Shown: positions 16,550-26,082 of the stretch, piece by piece | How positions within the stretch are numbered: position 1 is the first letter of the stretch | Layout: every line of letters begins with the position of its first letter | The notes under the pieces: model-generated | What the model was told of the DNA's origin: nothing | The model's database searches: none | What the model saw: the letters and a program-made list of their open reading frames with translations, nothing else | Position numbers and translations under genes: made by a program | NCBI GenBank assembly: GCA_006844585.1 | Contig: SPJM01000193.1 | Location: forward strand, 1 to 49,289 | Reading direction: 5' to 3' | DNA: 49,289 nt | Origin: Methylococcaceae bacterium | GTDB taxonomy: Bacteria > Pseudomonadota > Gammaproteobacteria > Methylococcales > Methylomonadaceae

Positions 16550-19500
16550 TTACGTGTTTTTAGGCCGGTTAAAAATTTTGAATAATAACGGAGTCAGAAA
16601 TAAAGTGAAGAAGGTGGCGCCGCCTAATCCCCAGACGATGGCGGAGGCCACTGGACCCCATAACAAAGAGTGACCCCCTAATCCGGTTGCTAAGGAAAAC
16701 AGCCCGGCTATGGTGGTCAGGGCGGTAATCAATATCGGAATTAAGCGGCGTCTTGCTGCGTACACTGTTGCATGGGTTAAACTCATGCCGGCTTTTATGC
16801 GATCATTGCAGGCCACGATTAAGGCGATGGCGGAGTTAACCGCGATGCCGCCCAAAGCAATTGAGCCGTACATGGTGTATAGACTTAACGGATTTTGACT
16901 GACAAATAAGCCGACCAACACACTGATGAAAGCTAAAGGAATCGAAAACAGGATTAAAAAAGGTTGCCAATAGCTGCAAAATTGGGTGCCTAATATCAAG
17001 TAAATAATTCCGATGCCTAAGATGAAAAGCAGAGCTAAGGCTTGCATGCTTTCTTGAATGTCTTCAAAAACCCCTGAGAAATCCAGATTCACAGTAGGAT
17101 AGTTAATTTGCAGGGTTTCCCATTTTTCTTTAATTTGCTGATTGACGGTGACTGTATCCGTTAGCAATTTGTCAATATCGGCTTCTACGGTGATTGATCG
17201 GCGCAGTTTATAGTGCTTGATGGCGCTTTGGCCGATGGTTTTATTGACCGTAACCAGTTTTTCCAAAGCGATTTCGCCGCCGTCGGGCAGGGCGATGGGA
17301 TGCCTTAACAAGTCTTTAATATCTGTGAATGAAGCGTCTTTTGCTTTCACCCTTATATTCAGTTTATGACCTTGATCATGCATGGAGGCGACTATTTCGC
17401 CATCTACCAGTAATCTGACAATGCGGTTGACATTGGCGGGGTCCAGACCGGCCCGGCTGATGGCGTCGCCGTCTAATTTCAAATTAAGTTGTAATTCGCC
17501 CTGGGTGTCGTCATTGGTGATGTCGCGTACGCCGGGCAGTTGTTCCATCGTCTGAGTAAGGGCGGTAACCGCGCCGCGCAATTCGTTCAAATTGTCGCTG
17601 CGCACTTTAATATTAATCGGTTTGGTGACCGGCGGACCGCCGGTGATGCGGGTAAATGACAGTTGCAGCGGGCCGGGTATATTTTCGATTTCTTTCCGCA
17701 TTGATTCGATGACTTCATCAACATGGCGACGGTTTTCGGTTTGCGGTTTTAAGCTGACCACGACCTGCCCGTACTGGTCTCCGGTCAGCACCTCCGAGCC
17801 GGTAAACATGCGCCCCGAATAACTCACCGCATGTCGCAATTCATCGTCGCTGACATTTCTTTTGACGGTGCGTTCAACCTGTTCGGTCATCGACAAGGTT
17901 TCTTTCAACGGCGTATTGCCGGGCATTTCGACATTGACATAAAACAGTCTGATGGGATCTGCGGCGAAAAAGTCGGTTTTGATAGCGCCTTTAGCCAAAA
18001 GTAGGCCGGTTAGGGCAAAAAGGCATAATACGCCGAACAAAAATAATTTGCTGTGCCTGAGCACCCAAATCAAGGCGAAACTGTATTTAATGCGTAGTTT
18101 ATGGTTAAGTTGGAGGCGTAAGCGCTGCAGTTTGGATGGTTGCGGAGTTGAGTGTTCGATAGAAATATGCGCGGGCAGCATCCAAAAAGCCTCCACCAGG
18201 CTGACTAATAAAGCAATAGTCACTACCAGCGGAATAACGAACATAAATTGACCGAGTACGCCCGGCGTTAATAAGAGCGGAACAAAGGCGGAAATCGTGG
18301 TCAGCACCGATGTGAACACCGGCGAAGCGACTTCTTGTAGGCCTTGTATCACGGCTATGCCGCTTTGAATGCCGCGTTGCAGGCGATAGGAAATTGATTC
18401 GACCACCACCACAGCGTCATCCACCAACATACCCAAAGCGATGACGATGCCCAAAAACACGGAAATGTTTAATGTTTCTCCCATGCTGTGCAAAGTCAGA
18501 AAGGTTCCGCATAAGGTAAACAGGATGCCGATGCCGATGAAAAATGACAGGCGAGCGCCTAAAAATAACCAAGTAGATAGCATGACTAAGATTAAGCCCA
18601 GCAATGCATTGTTCTGCATGACTTCCAGCGCTTGAGCGGTTTGCGGAGTTTGGTCGTCTACTAGGGTTAGGGTAATGCCGTGTTTGGCCGTTACTCGATT
18701 GCGTTCGGCAATATAGTTCTTGAGGTCTTCAAGTAATTGCAGGGAGCTGACGTTGTTTTTTTTATTAATTTCGAACTCTACCCCGGCCAGTCCGTTGCTG
18801 GAGACTAATTGGGATGCTTTTTCACGATCCCGACTGATTGATGCGACGGATGAAATGGGGATTAAACCGACGGCGGTTTTTAGCGGGATGTAATTCAGTT
18901 CGCGCGGATCGCTGCCTAAGCTGGACATGCGCACCAGCCATTGTTGTTTTTTTTGTTCAACAGTACCGGCGGCGACATCGGTGAAATGAGCGGCGACCGT
19001 ATCGGCCAGGTCTATCGGGGTGGAGCCTATGCTGCGCAGTCGTTCAGGGGAAAATTCGATTTGCAGTTCCGGTTCCCGCAAACCGATTTTAATAATGCTG
19101 TCGATGCCGGGGAAACCTTCCAGATCATCATGGACGGTTTGCGCCGTACTTCTCAGTAAATCATCATCAGCCGCGCCGCTGACCAATATCATCGCGGTAG
19201 GAAACATATTGGCGCTGGTCAGTTCAAAAAACTCCGGTTCTTCAACTTCATCGGGTAATTCGTCATTATATTTGCTTTGAATTTCTCGTCTCAAATCAGT
19301 GATTCGTTTGTCATAAACGCTGGATTCCAATTCATGAAAACGCACTAATATCATAGAAACGCCTTCGCTGCTGGTGCTGGAAGACATGCGAATATCTTTG
19401 ACTTTACGCACCCCGTCTTCTAGCGGTTCAGTGACCAGTTGTTCAATATCCTCTGCGGTAGCGCCGGGGTAGAGTGTGGTGATTTGCACCCAATTGAAGG

Positions 19501-19615
19501 TGACATCCGGGTTTTGCTCGCGAGGCATGGTTGTATACGCCCATGTGCCGGCAATGACGATTAAAATGAAGGTCAGGTTTGCAAAAACATGGTTGCTGTA
19601 GAATCTGGCTAACAT
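16550..19615 (-). CDS. RND efflux permease (AcrB/HAE family)
   Basis: Inner-membrane proton-driven efflux pump of 1021 aa, the normal size. The layout is TM1 (residues ~10-30), a large periplasmic porter region, a cluster of helices around 335-480 (ALLGLILVMLSTWLFLG, GMLVDDAVVVVESISYRLQ with the TM4 acidic pair), a second TM and loop half, and final helices ending LFLTPLLFKIF. The second half retains the GIAVNSAIALI segment. The adaptor gene lies 27 nt upstream in the same direction. No TolC-like outer-membrane gene is adjacent. The substrate cannot be told from sequence. The 3' end abuts the palindromic element 1. Confidence 0.93.
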   Translation of the reverse strand: MLARFYSNHVFANLTFILIVIAGTWAYTTMPREQNPDVTFNWVQITTLYPGATAEDIEQLVTEPLEDGVRKVKDIRMSSSTSSEGVSMILVRFHELESSVYDKRITDLRREIQSKYNDELPDEVEEPEFFELTSANMFPTAMILVSGAADDDLLRSTAQTVHDDLEGFPGIDSIIKIGLREPELQIEFSPERLRSIGSTPIDLADTVAAHFTDVAAGTVEQKKQQWLVRMSSLGSDPRELNYIPLKTAVGLIPISSVASISRDREKASQLVSSNGLAGVEFEINKKNNVSSLQLLEDLKNYIAERNRVTAKHGITLTLVDDQTPQTAQALEVMQNNALLGLILVMLSTWLFLGARLSFFIGIGILFTLCGTFLTLHSMGETLNISVFLGIVIALGMLVDDAVVVVESISYRLQRGIQSGIAVIQGLQEVASPVFTSVLTTISAFVPLLLTPGVLGQFMFVIPLVVTIALLVSLVEAFWMLPAHISIEHSTPQPSKLQRLRLQLNHKLRIKYSFALIWVLRHSKLFLFGVLCLFALTGLLLAKGAIKTDFFAADPIRLFYVNVEMPGNTPLKETLSMTEQVERTVKRNVSDDELRHAVSYSGRMFTGSEVLTGDQYGQVVVSLKPQTENRRHVDEVIESMRKEIENIPGPLQLSFTRITGGPPVTKPINIKVRSDNLNELRGAVTALTQTMEQLPGVRDITNDDTQGELQLNLKLDGDAISRAGLDPANVNRIVRLLVDGEIVASMHDQGHKLNIRVKAKDASFTDIKDLLRHPIALPDGGEIALEKLVTVNKTIGQSAIKHYKLRRSITVEADIDKLLTDTVTVNQQIKEKWETLQINYPTVNLDFSGVFEDIQESMQALALLFILGIGIIYLILGTQFCSYWQPFLILFSIPLAFISVLVGLFVSQNPLSLYTMYGSIALGGIAVNSAIALIVACNDRIKAGMSLTHATVYAARRRLIPILITALTTIAGLFSLATGLGGHSLLWGPVASAIVWGLGGATFFTLFLTPLLFKIFNRPKNT

Positions 19616-19642
19616 AAATACTGACTATTTCTGTTTTATGGG

Positions 19643-20698
19643 TTATTGAGCGTTTTTGATGGTCACTTCATCGCCTTGCTGTAAAGCGAACCGACCGTCA
19701 ATCACGATGGACGTTTTTAACGCTAAGTCAGTTGGCGCTGATTGACCTTCTTCAGCATTAGGCAAGGCGATGAATTGCGCTTTATTATTCTTGATAATGA
19801 AAAAACCCAGCTGTTTGCCGCGACGAATCAATAATTCCGCCGGGATATGGGGGGACTTTTTTCGCCATTTTAAATAACCGGTGGTCCCAATGAGGGCGGT
19901 TTCATCTTTAAACAGCAGCCTCACTTCCTGGCTGCGTTCGCGTAAATCCAGAGCCGGAGTGATGGTGTTGATGGCGACAGGTAAGTGTTTGTTATCGTAA
20001 CTAAAATAGATTTTTTCGGCTTTTTGCAGATTGTTGATATCAGTGGACTGTGCTTTAGCTGAAACTTTAATGCCGTCCGCATCTAAAATATGAATTAGAT
20101 TAGTGCCCGGCATCGCCAGTTCGCCGACATGACTGAGTTTATCGATGATAATCGCTTTGAAGGGCGCGCGGATGACGGTTTTGGAAAGCTGTCTTTTTAA
20201 TTCACGGATAGCGATTTTTTGTTCGCTTAAATTGGCTCGCGCCACATCTGATTCTGTATTGCGGGTCGCCAATAATTCTTCGGAAATAAGGTTTTGCGCC
20301 GATAGTTTTTTTGCTCTTTTGAGTTGTAAATCCGCCAACCGATTTGAAGCTTGCAAAGCCTTGAGTTTTTCTTTTTCCATCATCAAGGAAAGCTGTAAAT
20401 CTCTTTTCTCCAATTCCACCAACGGCGCGCCTTTTTCGACCAACTGTCCCACTTCAATTGGAAAAGCGGTGATCATCGCAGTGATTTCCGAGCTGAGGCG
20501 GCTGTTATTGATGGTGATGACTTCCGCCGGGATGGTGATTTCCGGGTAAATGACGATTTTGTTCAACGGCTGGATTGTTACCGGCATGGGTTGGGCGCGC
20601 ACTGAAGCAGGCCAGCAAAAAATGTACAACACAAACAGCGTAAAGAGAGTTACTGTATTTTGCTTGGAGCGGTAAATGTTTGTATTAGTATTGGACAT
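19643..20698 (-). CDS. RND efflux periplasmic adaptor (HlyD/MFP family)
   Basis: Membrane-fusion protein of 351 aa joining the RND permease to an outer-membrane channel. A signal peptide/anchor (TLFTLFVLYIFCWPASVRA, residues ~17-36) is followed by a lipoyl-like half (AMITAFPIEVGQLVEKGAPLVELE), a helical hairpin rich in K, L and E (~90-155) and the matching half (TVIRAPFKAIIIDKLSHVGEL, AMPGTNLIHI). The hairpin is short, as in minimal adaptors. It is the promoter-proximal gene of a two-gene operon with the permease. Confidence 0.9.
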   Translation of the reverse strand: MSNTNTNIYRSKQNTVTLFTLFVLYIFCWPASVRAQPMPVTIQPLNKIVIYPEITIPAEVITINNSRLSSEITAMITAFPIEVGQLVEKGAPLVELEKRDLQLSLMMEKEKLKALQASNRLADLQLKRAKKLSAQNLISEELLATRNTESDVARANLSEQKIAIRELKRQLSKTVIRAPFKAIIIDKLSHVGELAMPGTNLIHILDADGIKVSAKAQSTDINNLQKAEKIYFSYDNKHLPVAINTITPALDLRERSQEVRLLFKDETALIGTTGYLKWRKKSPHIPAELLIRRGKQLGFFIIKNNKAQFIALPNAEEGQSAPTDLALKTSIVIDGRFALQQGDEVTIKNAQ

Positions 20699-20770
20699 GA
20701 TTCATTTTTTGTTCTAAATAAATACACTGAGTTGAAAAGGAGCTGTCTGTCTTAGATGATATTTTGGCGT

Positions 20771-21832
20771 CTAATCAGTGTATTTGTTTCTGATTTCCAA
20801 AAAATTGCTCAGTTTGGTTGTAAAAATGCTGACCAGCTCAGGGTCGAATTGTTTACCGGATTCTTCATCGAATAAGGCCAATACTTTATCCAGCGGCCAG
20901 GCTTTTTTATAGGGCCTTTCCATCAACAGCGCGTCAAAAACATCGGCGACGGCGGTTATCCGCCCAAACAAATGAATATCTGTCTCTTTCAATCCTTCCG
21001 GATAACCTGTGCCATCCCATTTTTCATGATGTGATAATGCGATAACGCCTGCTGTTTTTAGCAGATTGCAATTAGCGCTGTGTAACATATCAAAACCGAT
21101 ACGCGCATGTTGTTGCATCATGACCCACTCATCAGCATCCAGTTTACCAGGTTTCAACAAAATTTTATCGGGAATGCCGATTTTGCCGATATCATGTAAG
21201 GGGGCGGCTAATTTTAATTGTTCGGCTTCTTTTTCACTGAGGCCCAGGGCTTTGGCCAAAGTATAAGCGTAGTGGCCTACCCGAATAGTGTGCGCCGCTG
21301 TTTCGGTGTCGCGGTATTCTGCGGCGGCGCCCAGCTTTTCAATAATTTCGCGTTGAGTATCCAATAGCGTTCGGGTGCGTTCGGCCAAGGTTTGCTCCAA
21401 CGACTCGGTATGACTATAGATTTCTTTATGCGCCAAAAACATTTCCAGCAAATTCCGCACCCGTCGATAAACTTCTTCGCCGTCAAAAGGTTTGGTAATA
21501 AAATCCCGCGCGCCGTTTGCCAATGCTTTTAAACGGGTTTCCCTATCGTGCATGCCGGTAAGCACTAGAATAGGCGGCAAAATATTCAGCTCCGTTTGTT
21601 GAAACTTTTGCATGACTTCAAAACCGGATAAGTGTGGCATTTTTAGGTCTAATAATACAAGATCCGGCGGATTTTGTTGATAAAGCGAGATCGCTTGTTC
21701 CGGTTCAGTCGTCGAGGTAAGGTATTGAAAACCATGTAATTTCAATATTTCTTCGATGATTTCAATGTTGATGCTTTCATCATCAATGATTAATATATTA
21801 GCCTCTTCAATATTTAATAAATCATCAATCAT
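20771..21832 (-). CDS. Response regulator with HD-GYP cyclic-di-GMP phosphodiesterase domain
   Basis: 353 aa. Receiver domain residues ~12-130 have the acidic pair IIDDESIN, the phospho-Asp in LVLLDLKMPHLSG, a Thr/Ser at LVLTGM and the lysine in FITKPFDGEEV. A linker coiled region (ESLEQTLAERTRTLLDTQREI) leads to the HD-GYP domain: AAPLHDIGKIGIPDKILLKPG, HARIGFDML, ALSHHEKWDGTGYPEGL, ITAVADVFDALL. All metal and GYP signature residues are present, so an active c-di-GMP phosphodiesterase is expected. It is divergent from the large sensor kinase at 22098, a likely partner by position only. Confidence 0.92.
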   Translation of the reverse strand: MIDDLLNIEEANILIIDDESINIEIIEEILKLHGFQYLTSTTEPEQAISLYQQNPPDLVLLDLKMPHLSGFEVMQKFQQTELNILPPILVLTGMHDRETRLKALANGARDFITKPFDGEEVYRRVRNLLEMFLAHKEIYSHTESLEQTLAERTRTLLDTQREIIEKLGAAAEYRDTETAAHTIRVGHYAYTLAKALGLSEKEAEQLKLAAPLHDIGKIGIPDKILLKPGKLDADEWVMMQQHARIGFDMLHSANCNLLKTAGVIALSHHEKWDGTGYPEGLKETDIHLFGRITAVADVFDALLMERPYKKAWPLDKVLALFDEESGKQFDPELVSIFTTKLSNFLEIRNKYTD

Positions 21833-21995
21833 TGAAAATCCATATGCTAAGTGTTAGTAAACTGGGTTAATTTCATTCGATAATACACTGATTTTAGTTA
21901 ATTTTGGGAAAAATTGGATTAAATTGCGATATTTTTTCTCATTGCTGTAAGTTAGGCTTATACTTAATTAAGTTGTGCTAATTAGGATCCTATCC

Positions 21996-22064
21996 GACCA
22001 TAGAAGTCGGGGCGTTCGTCAAAACCTTTGCCGACGTGGATATACTTCGCGCGGCCCTACGGTC
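21996..22064. repeat. Partial quasi-palindromic element upstream of the sensor kinase
   Basis: GACCATAG (21996-22003) faces CTACGGTC (22057-22064) and GTCGG (22006-22010) faces CCGAC (22031-22035). It contains TATACTTCGCGCGG (22041-22054), identical to the left end of element 3 at 45366. It may be a decayed relative of that family. It lies in the 265-bp space between divergent regulator genes. Confidence 0.4.
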
Positions 22065-22097
22065 CTGAATTTTGATCTATGATGAGTGTTTTTGGAG

Positions 22098-25000
22098 ATG
22101 AGTGTTAGTCGATTAATGAAAAGCCTGCTGATCATTTTATTATTGCTAAGTTTCAGCTTTGTTAGCGCCGAAAATAAAGTTAAAGCTGAGCTTGGGCCGG
22201 AAAAAATTGTATTGCAGTTAAAATGGCTGCATGCTTTTCAATTTGCCGGATATTATGCTGCTGAAGCTCAAGGTTATTATGCTGAAGCAGGACTGGAGGT
22301 TATTTTTAAAGAGCCTGACGGCAAAAGTTCGGTAGTGGATAAGGTGCTTAACGGTGAAGCGCAGTACGGCATAGAAAATTCGGGATTGTTGTTAAATTAT
22401 GCACTGGGTGACCCGATAGTAGCCTTGGCGGCCATTTTCCAGCACGATCCTTTAGTGTTAATCAGCAAACAAGATTCAGGAATAGAGCGTCCTCAAGATT
22501 TAATCGGCAAGCGGATTATGATGCATAAAAGCAAAACCGGCGCTGATGAGGCGCCGTTCAGGGCTTTATTACATGATGCCCGGATTAGCCCGGATCAATA
22601 CACACAATTGCCGCAAAGTTTTAATGATGATGATTTAATCAATGATAAGGTCGATGTATTTTCGGCTTATATTACGGATCAGCCGTATTATTATCAACAG
22701 CAGGGCGTGGAAATCAACATACTTAATCCCCGCAGTTATGGTTTTGATTTTTATGGCGATATTTTATTTACCAGTCAATCGGAATTAATTCATCATAAAA
22801 ATAGAGTCAAACGCTTTCGTAAAGCCTCTTTAAAAGGTTGGGAATACGCTTTGCGAAATCAGGAAGAAATTATTCAATTGATTCATCGGCAATATCGCAG
22901 TCAATCTTCATTAGATCGTTTGCGTTATGAAGCTAAGCAAAGCAGTAAGCTGGTTTTAGCTGATAACTTGCCGATTGGTCATATTAAAAAATCGCGGTTT
23001 CGGCATATTGCCGATATATACCAGTCATTGCAGATGACGGATGAAATTACCGACCCTGAGTTACAGGATTTTATATACAGCGATAATCGTTCAATCATTT
23101 TAACTCCTGAAGAAAGGCAGTGGTTGGATAAGCGTTCGAATATAAGGTTGGGGGTGGATGCTGATTCGCCACCCTATCAGTGGATTAACGAGCAAGACGA
23201 ATACACCGGACATATTGCTGATTATATTCGTATTATTGAAAGGCGATTAGGGATTAAGTTCGAAATTGTCCGGGAAACTGAACATGCCAAGTTGCTTGAA
23301 ATGGCGCGTTCCGGCGAACTTGAAATGATTGCAGGGATTGAGTCAACACAATACAGCGAACAGTTTTTGAATTTTTCAGCCCCTTTCATTGAAACGCCGG
23401 TGATCATTATTAATGATGTTGCAAACGCTTTTATCGGCGGATTGGAAAACCTTCGTCATAAAAGGGTGGCGGTTGAAAAAGGTTTTTTTGTTGAAGCCTT
23501 ATTAAACCGCGATTTTCCGAGCATTCAATTAGTCAGCGCGGATAGTTCCAAAGCCGGATTGAAACAGTTGGCGAAGGGGGAGGTTTTTGCTTATTTAGGC
23601 GATGCGGCGCGGGTTAATTTTGAGATAAATAAAATCGGGATGTTTAATTTGAAGTATTCCGGGCAAACGCCTTATTTAAGACGCTATCAAATTGGCGTTA
23701 CAAAACAAAACGCCTTATTGGTATCTATCATCAACAAAACCTTGGCGACGATTACAGCTGAAGAAAAAAGCCGGATCAGTAATCGTTGGATGCGTTTTTA
23801 TGTAGAGCCGGGCATTAGTCAACAAACATTGCTCAAATATTTATCGCTGGCTTTATTATTAATGTTGATCTGTACTTTTTGGATCTTTCGATTGAGAAAA
23901 GAGATTCAAAAAAGACGTTTAGTCGAAAATGATTTGCGTATAGCCGATCAACGATTTATTGACAGCCAATATTCCGCCGGCTTTGGTATTTGGGAATGGA
24001 ATACGGCGGAACAATCGTTTTATTGGTCTGATACTGTCGCTGCATTGATCGGATATCGACAAGCTGATTCGACCGGTAGTTATCAGGCTTTTATCAAAAA
24101 TATACATATTGATGATCAGGGATTAGTCAGTAAAACCTTAAATGATTGTACTCTGCAACAACAATCTTTTGAATTTGAATATCGGGTTGTTTGGCCTGAT
24201 GAAAGCGTTCATTGGTTGCTTGTTGCCGGTAATTCAAGGTTGGATGAGGCCGGTCGGGCAAAAGTATTAGGCACTATTCGGGATGTTACGCGCCGAAAAT
24301 TAAGCTATGACGTTATTCAAACGCTGGCGGAAAGGGCGGTTTCCGACAATGAAAATATTTTTCAAATCATTGTCGAAAAATTGGCGGTTTCACAAGGCGT
24401 CAGTTATGCGCTCATCGGCGAGCTGAGTGACTCTAATTCAGGCGTTATCAACACCTTGGCGGTATGGGGAAACGGTCAAATTGTTGATAATTTTGCTTAT
24501 GAACTAAAAGGCACGCCTTGCGCAAATGTGATGAATGAAGGTTATTGCATTTATGCGGATGATATTCAAAGACTGTTTCCCGACGATATTTTGTTAACTG
24601 AAATGCAGGTGAAAAGTTATGTGGGCGTACATTTAACCGACAGAGGGGGAAGCGTTATCGGTATTTTAGCATTGCTGGATACTCGACCTATGAATAATGA
24701 TTTCAGCGTCACTGAATTATTAGATAGTTTGGCGGTTCGAGCGGCAATCGAGGTGGAACAACGCAAAAATGCAGAATTGTTGAAAATTTCTTCATTAATC
24801 TATCAAAATAGCAGTGAAGGTATGATGATGTTGAACGCCGCCAATAAAATTGTCGGCGTCAATTCGGCGTTTACTGAAATTACCGGATATACAGCCGATG
24901 AAGTGTTGGATACCATGCCTTTGAGTTTAAAGGCGGAAAACTTGGAAGATGACTTTTTTCAAACTATCTGGTTTAGTTTAGATGATAGCGGTAAATGGCA

Positions 25001-25934
25001 GGGTGAGATAAAAAATCAAACCAAAAAAGGGCAGGAGCAATACTTGTGGATGACAGTCAATTCTATTTTTCATGAAGATAATACTGTTTATCGGCGGGTC
25101 GTTTTATTTTCGGATGTGACTGAACAAAAGAAAGCCAAGCAGATGTTGGCGCGGCATCGTGATGAATTAAAAGCGGAAGTTCAACGGCAAACCCGGGATT
25201 TGAAGTATGCGCGTAACGAAGCCATTAAAGCTAATCAGGCGAAGTCTGATTTTTTGGCGAATATGAGTCATGAGTTGCGTACGCCCATGCATGGCATTCT
25301 CAGCTTTGCCCGTTTCGGGGTAGATAATGTCGAAAAAGGCGATTTGAAGAAATTAGCCAAATATTTTGCACAGATTTACACTAGCGGACAACGTTTAATG
25401 GTATTGCTGGATGATTTGTTGGATTTGGCTAAATTGGAATCCGGGCAAATGGATTTGGTATGGGAAACAAGCCATTTGTCGCCTATTATTAATAATTGCT
25501 TGGATGAACAAGAGCCTTCAATTCGCAAAAAACAGTTGGAAATTGTTCGTGATTCGGTTTTTGATAATGATTCTGCGGAATTTGATCCGGTGAGGATAAC
25601 TCAGGTTGTCAGTAACTTATTGGCTAACGCTATTAAGTTTTCAAAACGCGGCGGTAAAATTTACTTTTCAGTTAATAAAGTGCAGCATGGTGGCGAAACT
25701 GTTTTAAAGTTCAGTATCAGAGATGAAGGTCCGGGGGTTGCAAAAAATGAATTGGCGCATATTTTTGATAAGTTTGTACAAAGTGGTGAAAATAAAGCAA
25801 GTGGTGATGGGAGCGGTTTGGGATTAGCGATATGCCAAGAAATTATTTTATTGCATCAAGGCGTAATTTGGGCGGAGAATGCGAAACAAGGCGGTGCGGC
25901 TTTTCATTTTATTTTACCTTTTAAGCGACGTTGA
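22098..25934 (+). CDS. Multi-domain membrane sensor histidine kinase with two periplasmic-binding-protein-like inputs
   Basis: About 1278 aa. A signal peptide (SLLIILLLLSFSFVSAE) is followed by an NMT1/Thi5-like domain (LQLKWLHAFQFAGYYAAEAQGYY, ~35-260), a family-3 solute-binding domain (IRLGVDADSPPYQWINEQDEYTGHIADY, ~335-565), one TM helix (~575-595), a PAS fold, a GAF-like domain (GVSYALIGELSDS), a second PAS, then HisKA with H in FLANMSHELRTPMHG (codon at 25269) and HATPase_c (VVSNLLANAIKF, DGSGLGLAI). There is no receiver domain. Start choice is uncertain: GTG 22086, ATG 22098 and ATG 22116 are all in frame and none has ideal Shine-Dalgarno spacing. It probably signals through a separate regulator, perhaps the divergent HD-GYP protein. 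Confidence 0.9.
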   Translation: MSVSRLMKSLLIILLLLSFSFVSAENKVKAELGPEKIVLQLKWLHAFQFAGYYAAEAQGYYAEAGLEVIFKEPDGKSSVVDKVLNGEAQYGIENSGLLLNYALGDPIVALAAIFQHDPLVLISKQDSGIERPQDLIGKRIMMHKSKTGADEAPFRALLHDARISPDQYTQLPQSFNDDDLINDKVDVFSAYITDQPYYYQQQGVEINILNPRSYGFDFYGDILFTSQSELIHHKNRVKRFRKASLKGWEYALRNQEEIIQLIHRQYRSQSSLDRLRYEAKQSSKLVLADNLPIGHIKKSRFRHIADIYQSLQMTDEITDPELQDFIYSDNRSIILTPEERQWLDKRSNIRLGVDADSPPYQWINEQDEYTGHIADYIRIIERRLGIKFEIVRETEHAKLLEMARSGELEMIAGIESTQYSEQFLNFSAPFIETPVIIINDVANAFIGGLENLRHKRVAVEKGFFVEALLNRDFPSIQLVSADSSKAGLKQLAKGEVFAYLGDAARVNFEINKIGMFNLKYSGQTPYLRRYQIGVTKQNALLVSIINKTLATITAEEKSRISNRWMRFYVEPGISQQTLLKYLSLALLLMLICTFWIFRLRKEIQKRRLVENDLRIADQRFIDSQYSAGFGIWEWNTAEQSFYWSDTVAALIGYRQADSTGSYQAFIKNIHIDDQGLVSKTLNDCTLQQQSFEFEYRVVWPDESVHWLLVAGNSRLDEAGRAKVLGTIRDVTRRKLSYDVIQTLAERAVSDNENIFQIIVEKLAVSQGVSYALIGELSDSNSGVINTLAVWGNGQIVDNFAYELKGTPCANVMNEGYCIYADDIQRLFPDDILLTEMQVKSYVGVHLTDRGGSVIGILALLDTRPMNNDFSVTELLDSLAVRAAIEVEQRKNAELLKISSLIYQNSSEGMMMLNAANKIVGVNSAFTEITGYTADEVLDTMPLSLKAENLEDDFFQTIWFSLDDSGKWQGEIKNQTKKGQEQYLWMTVNSIFHEDNTVYRRVVLFSDVTEQKKAKQMLARHRDELKAEVQRQTRDLKYARNEAIKANQAKSDFLANMSHELRTPMHGILSFARFGVDNVEKGDLKKLAKYFAQIYTSGQRLMVLLDDLLDLAKLESGQMDLVWETSHLSPIINNCLDEQEPSIRKKQLEIVRDSVFDNDSAEFDPVRITQVVSNLLANAIKFSKRGGKIYFSVNKVQHGGETVLKFSIRDEGPGVAKNELAHIFDKFVQSGENKASGDGSGLGLAICQEIILLHQGVIWAENAKQGGAAFHFILPFKRR

Positions 25935-25938
25935 GTTC

Positions 25939-25960
25939 AATCAACGCTATTGTTGATTTT
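25939..25960 (+). terminator. Possible terminator after the sensor kinase
   Basis: AATCAAC, six bases, GTTGATT gives a perfect 7-bp stem just after the stop, followed by only two T. The weak tail keeps confidence low. Confidence 0.35.
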
Positions 25961-26082
25961 GACAGGTGAATATTTCACAAAATAATCGGTATTGGTCAAC
26001 TTAGTTTAGAAGCATTAGGCGCTAAACTATAACCATGCAAAAAAACATGCATTGATTTTATTAATTTTATGAGGAAATGGTT

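Noticed and set aside
20145-20549. 134-codon plus-strand ORF inside the adaptor gene
   Set aside because: It is fully antisense to a well-supported RND adaptor and has no ribosome site or recognisable domain.
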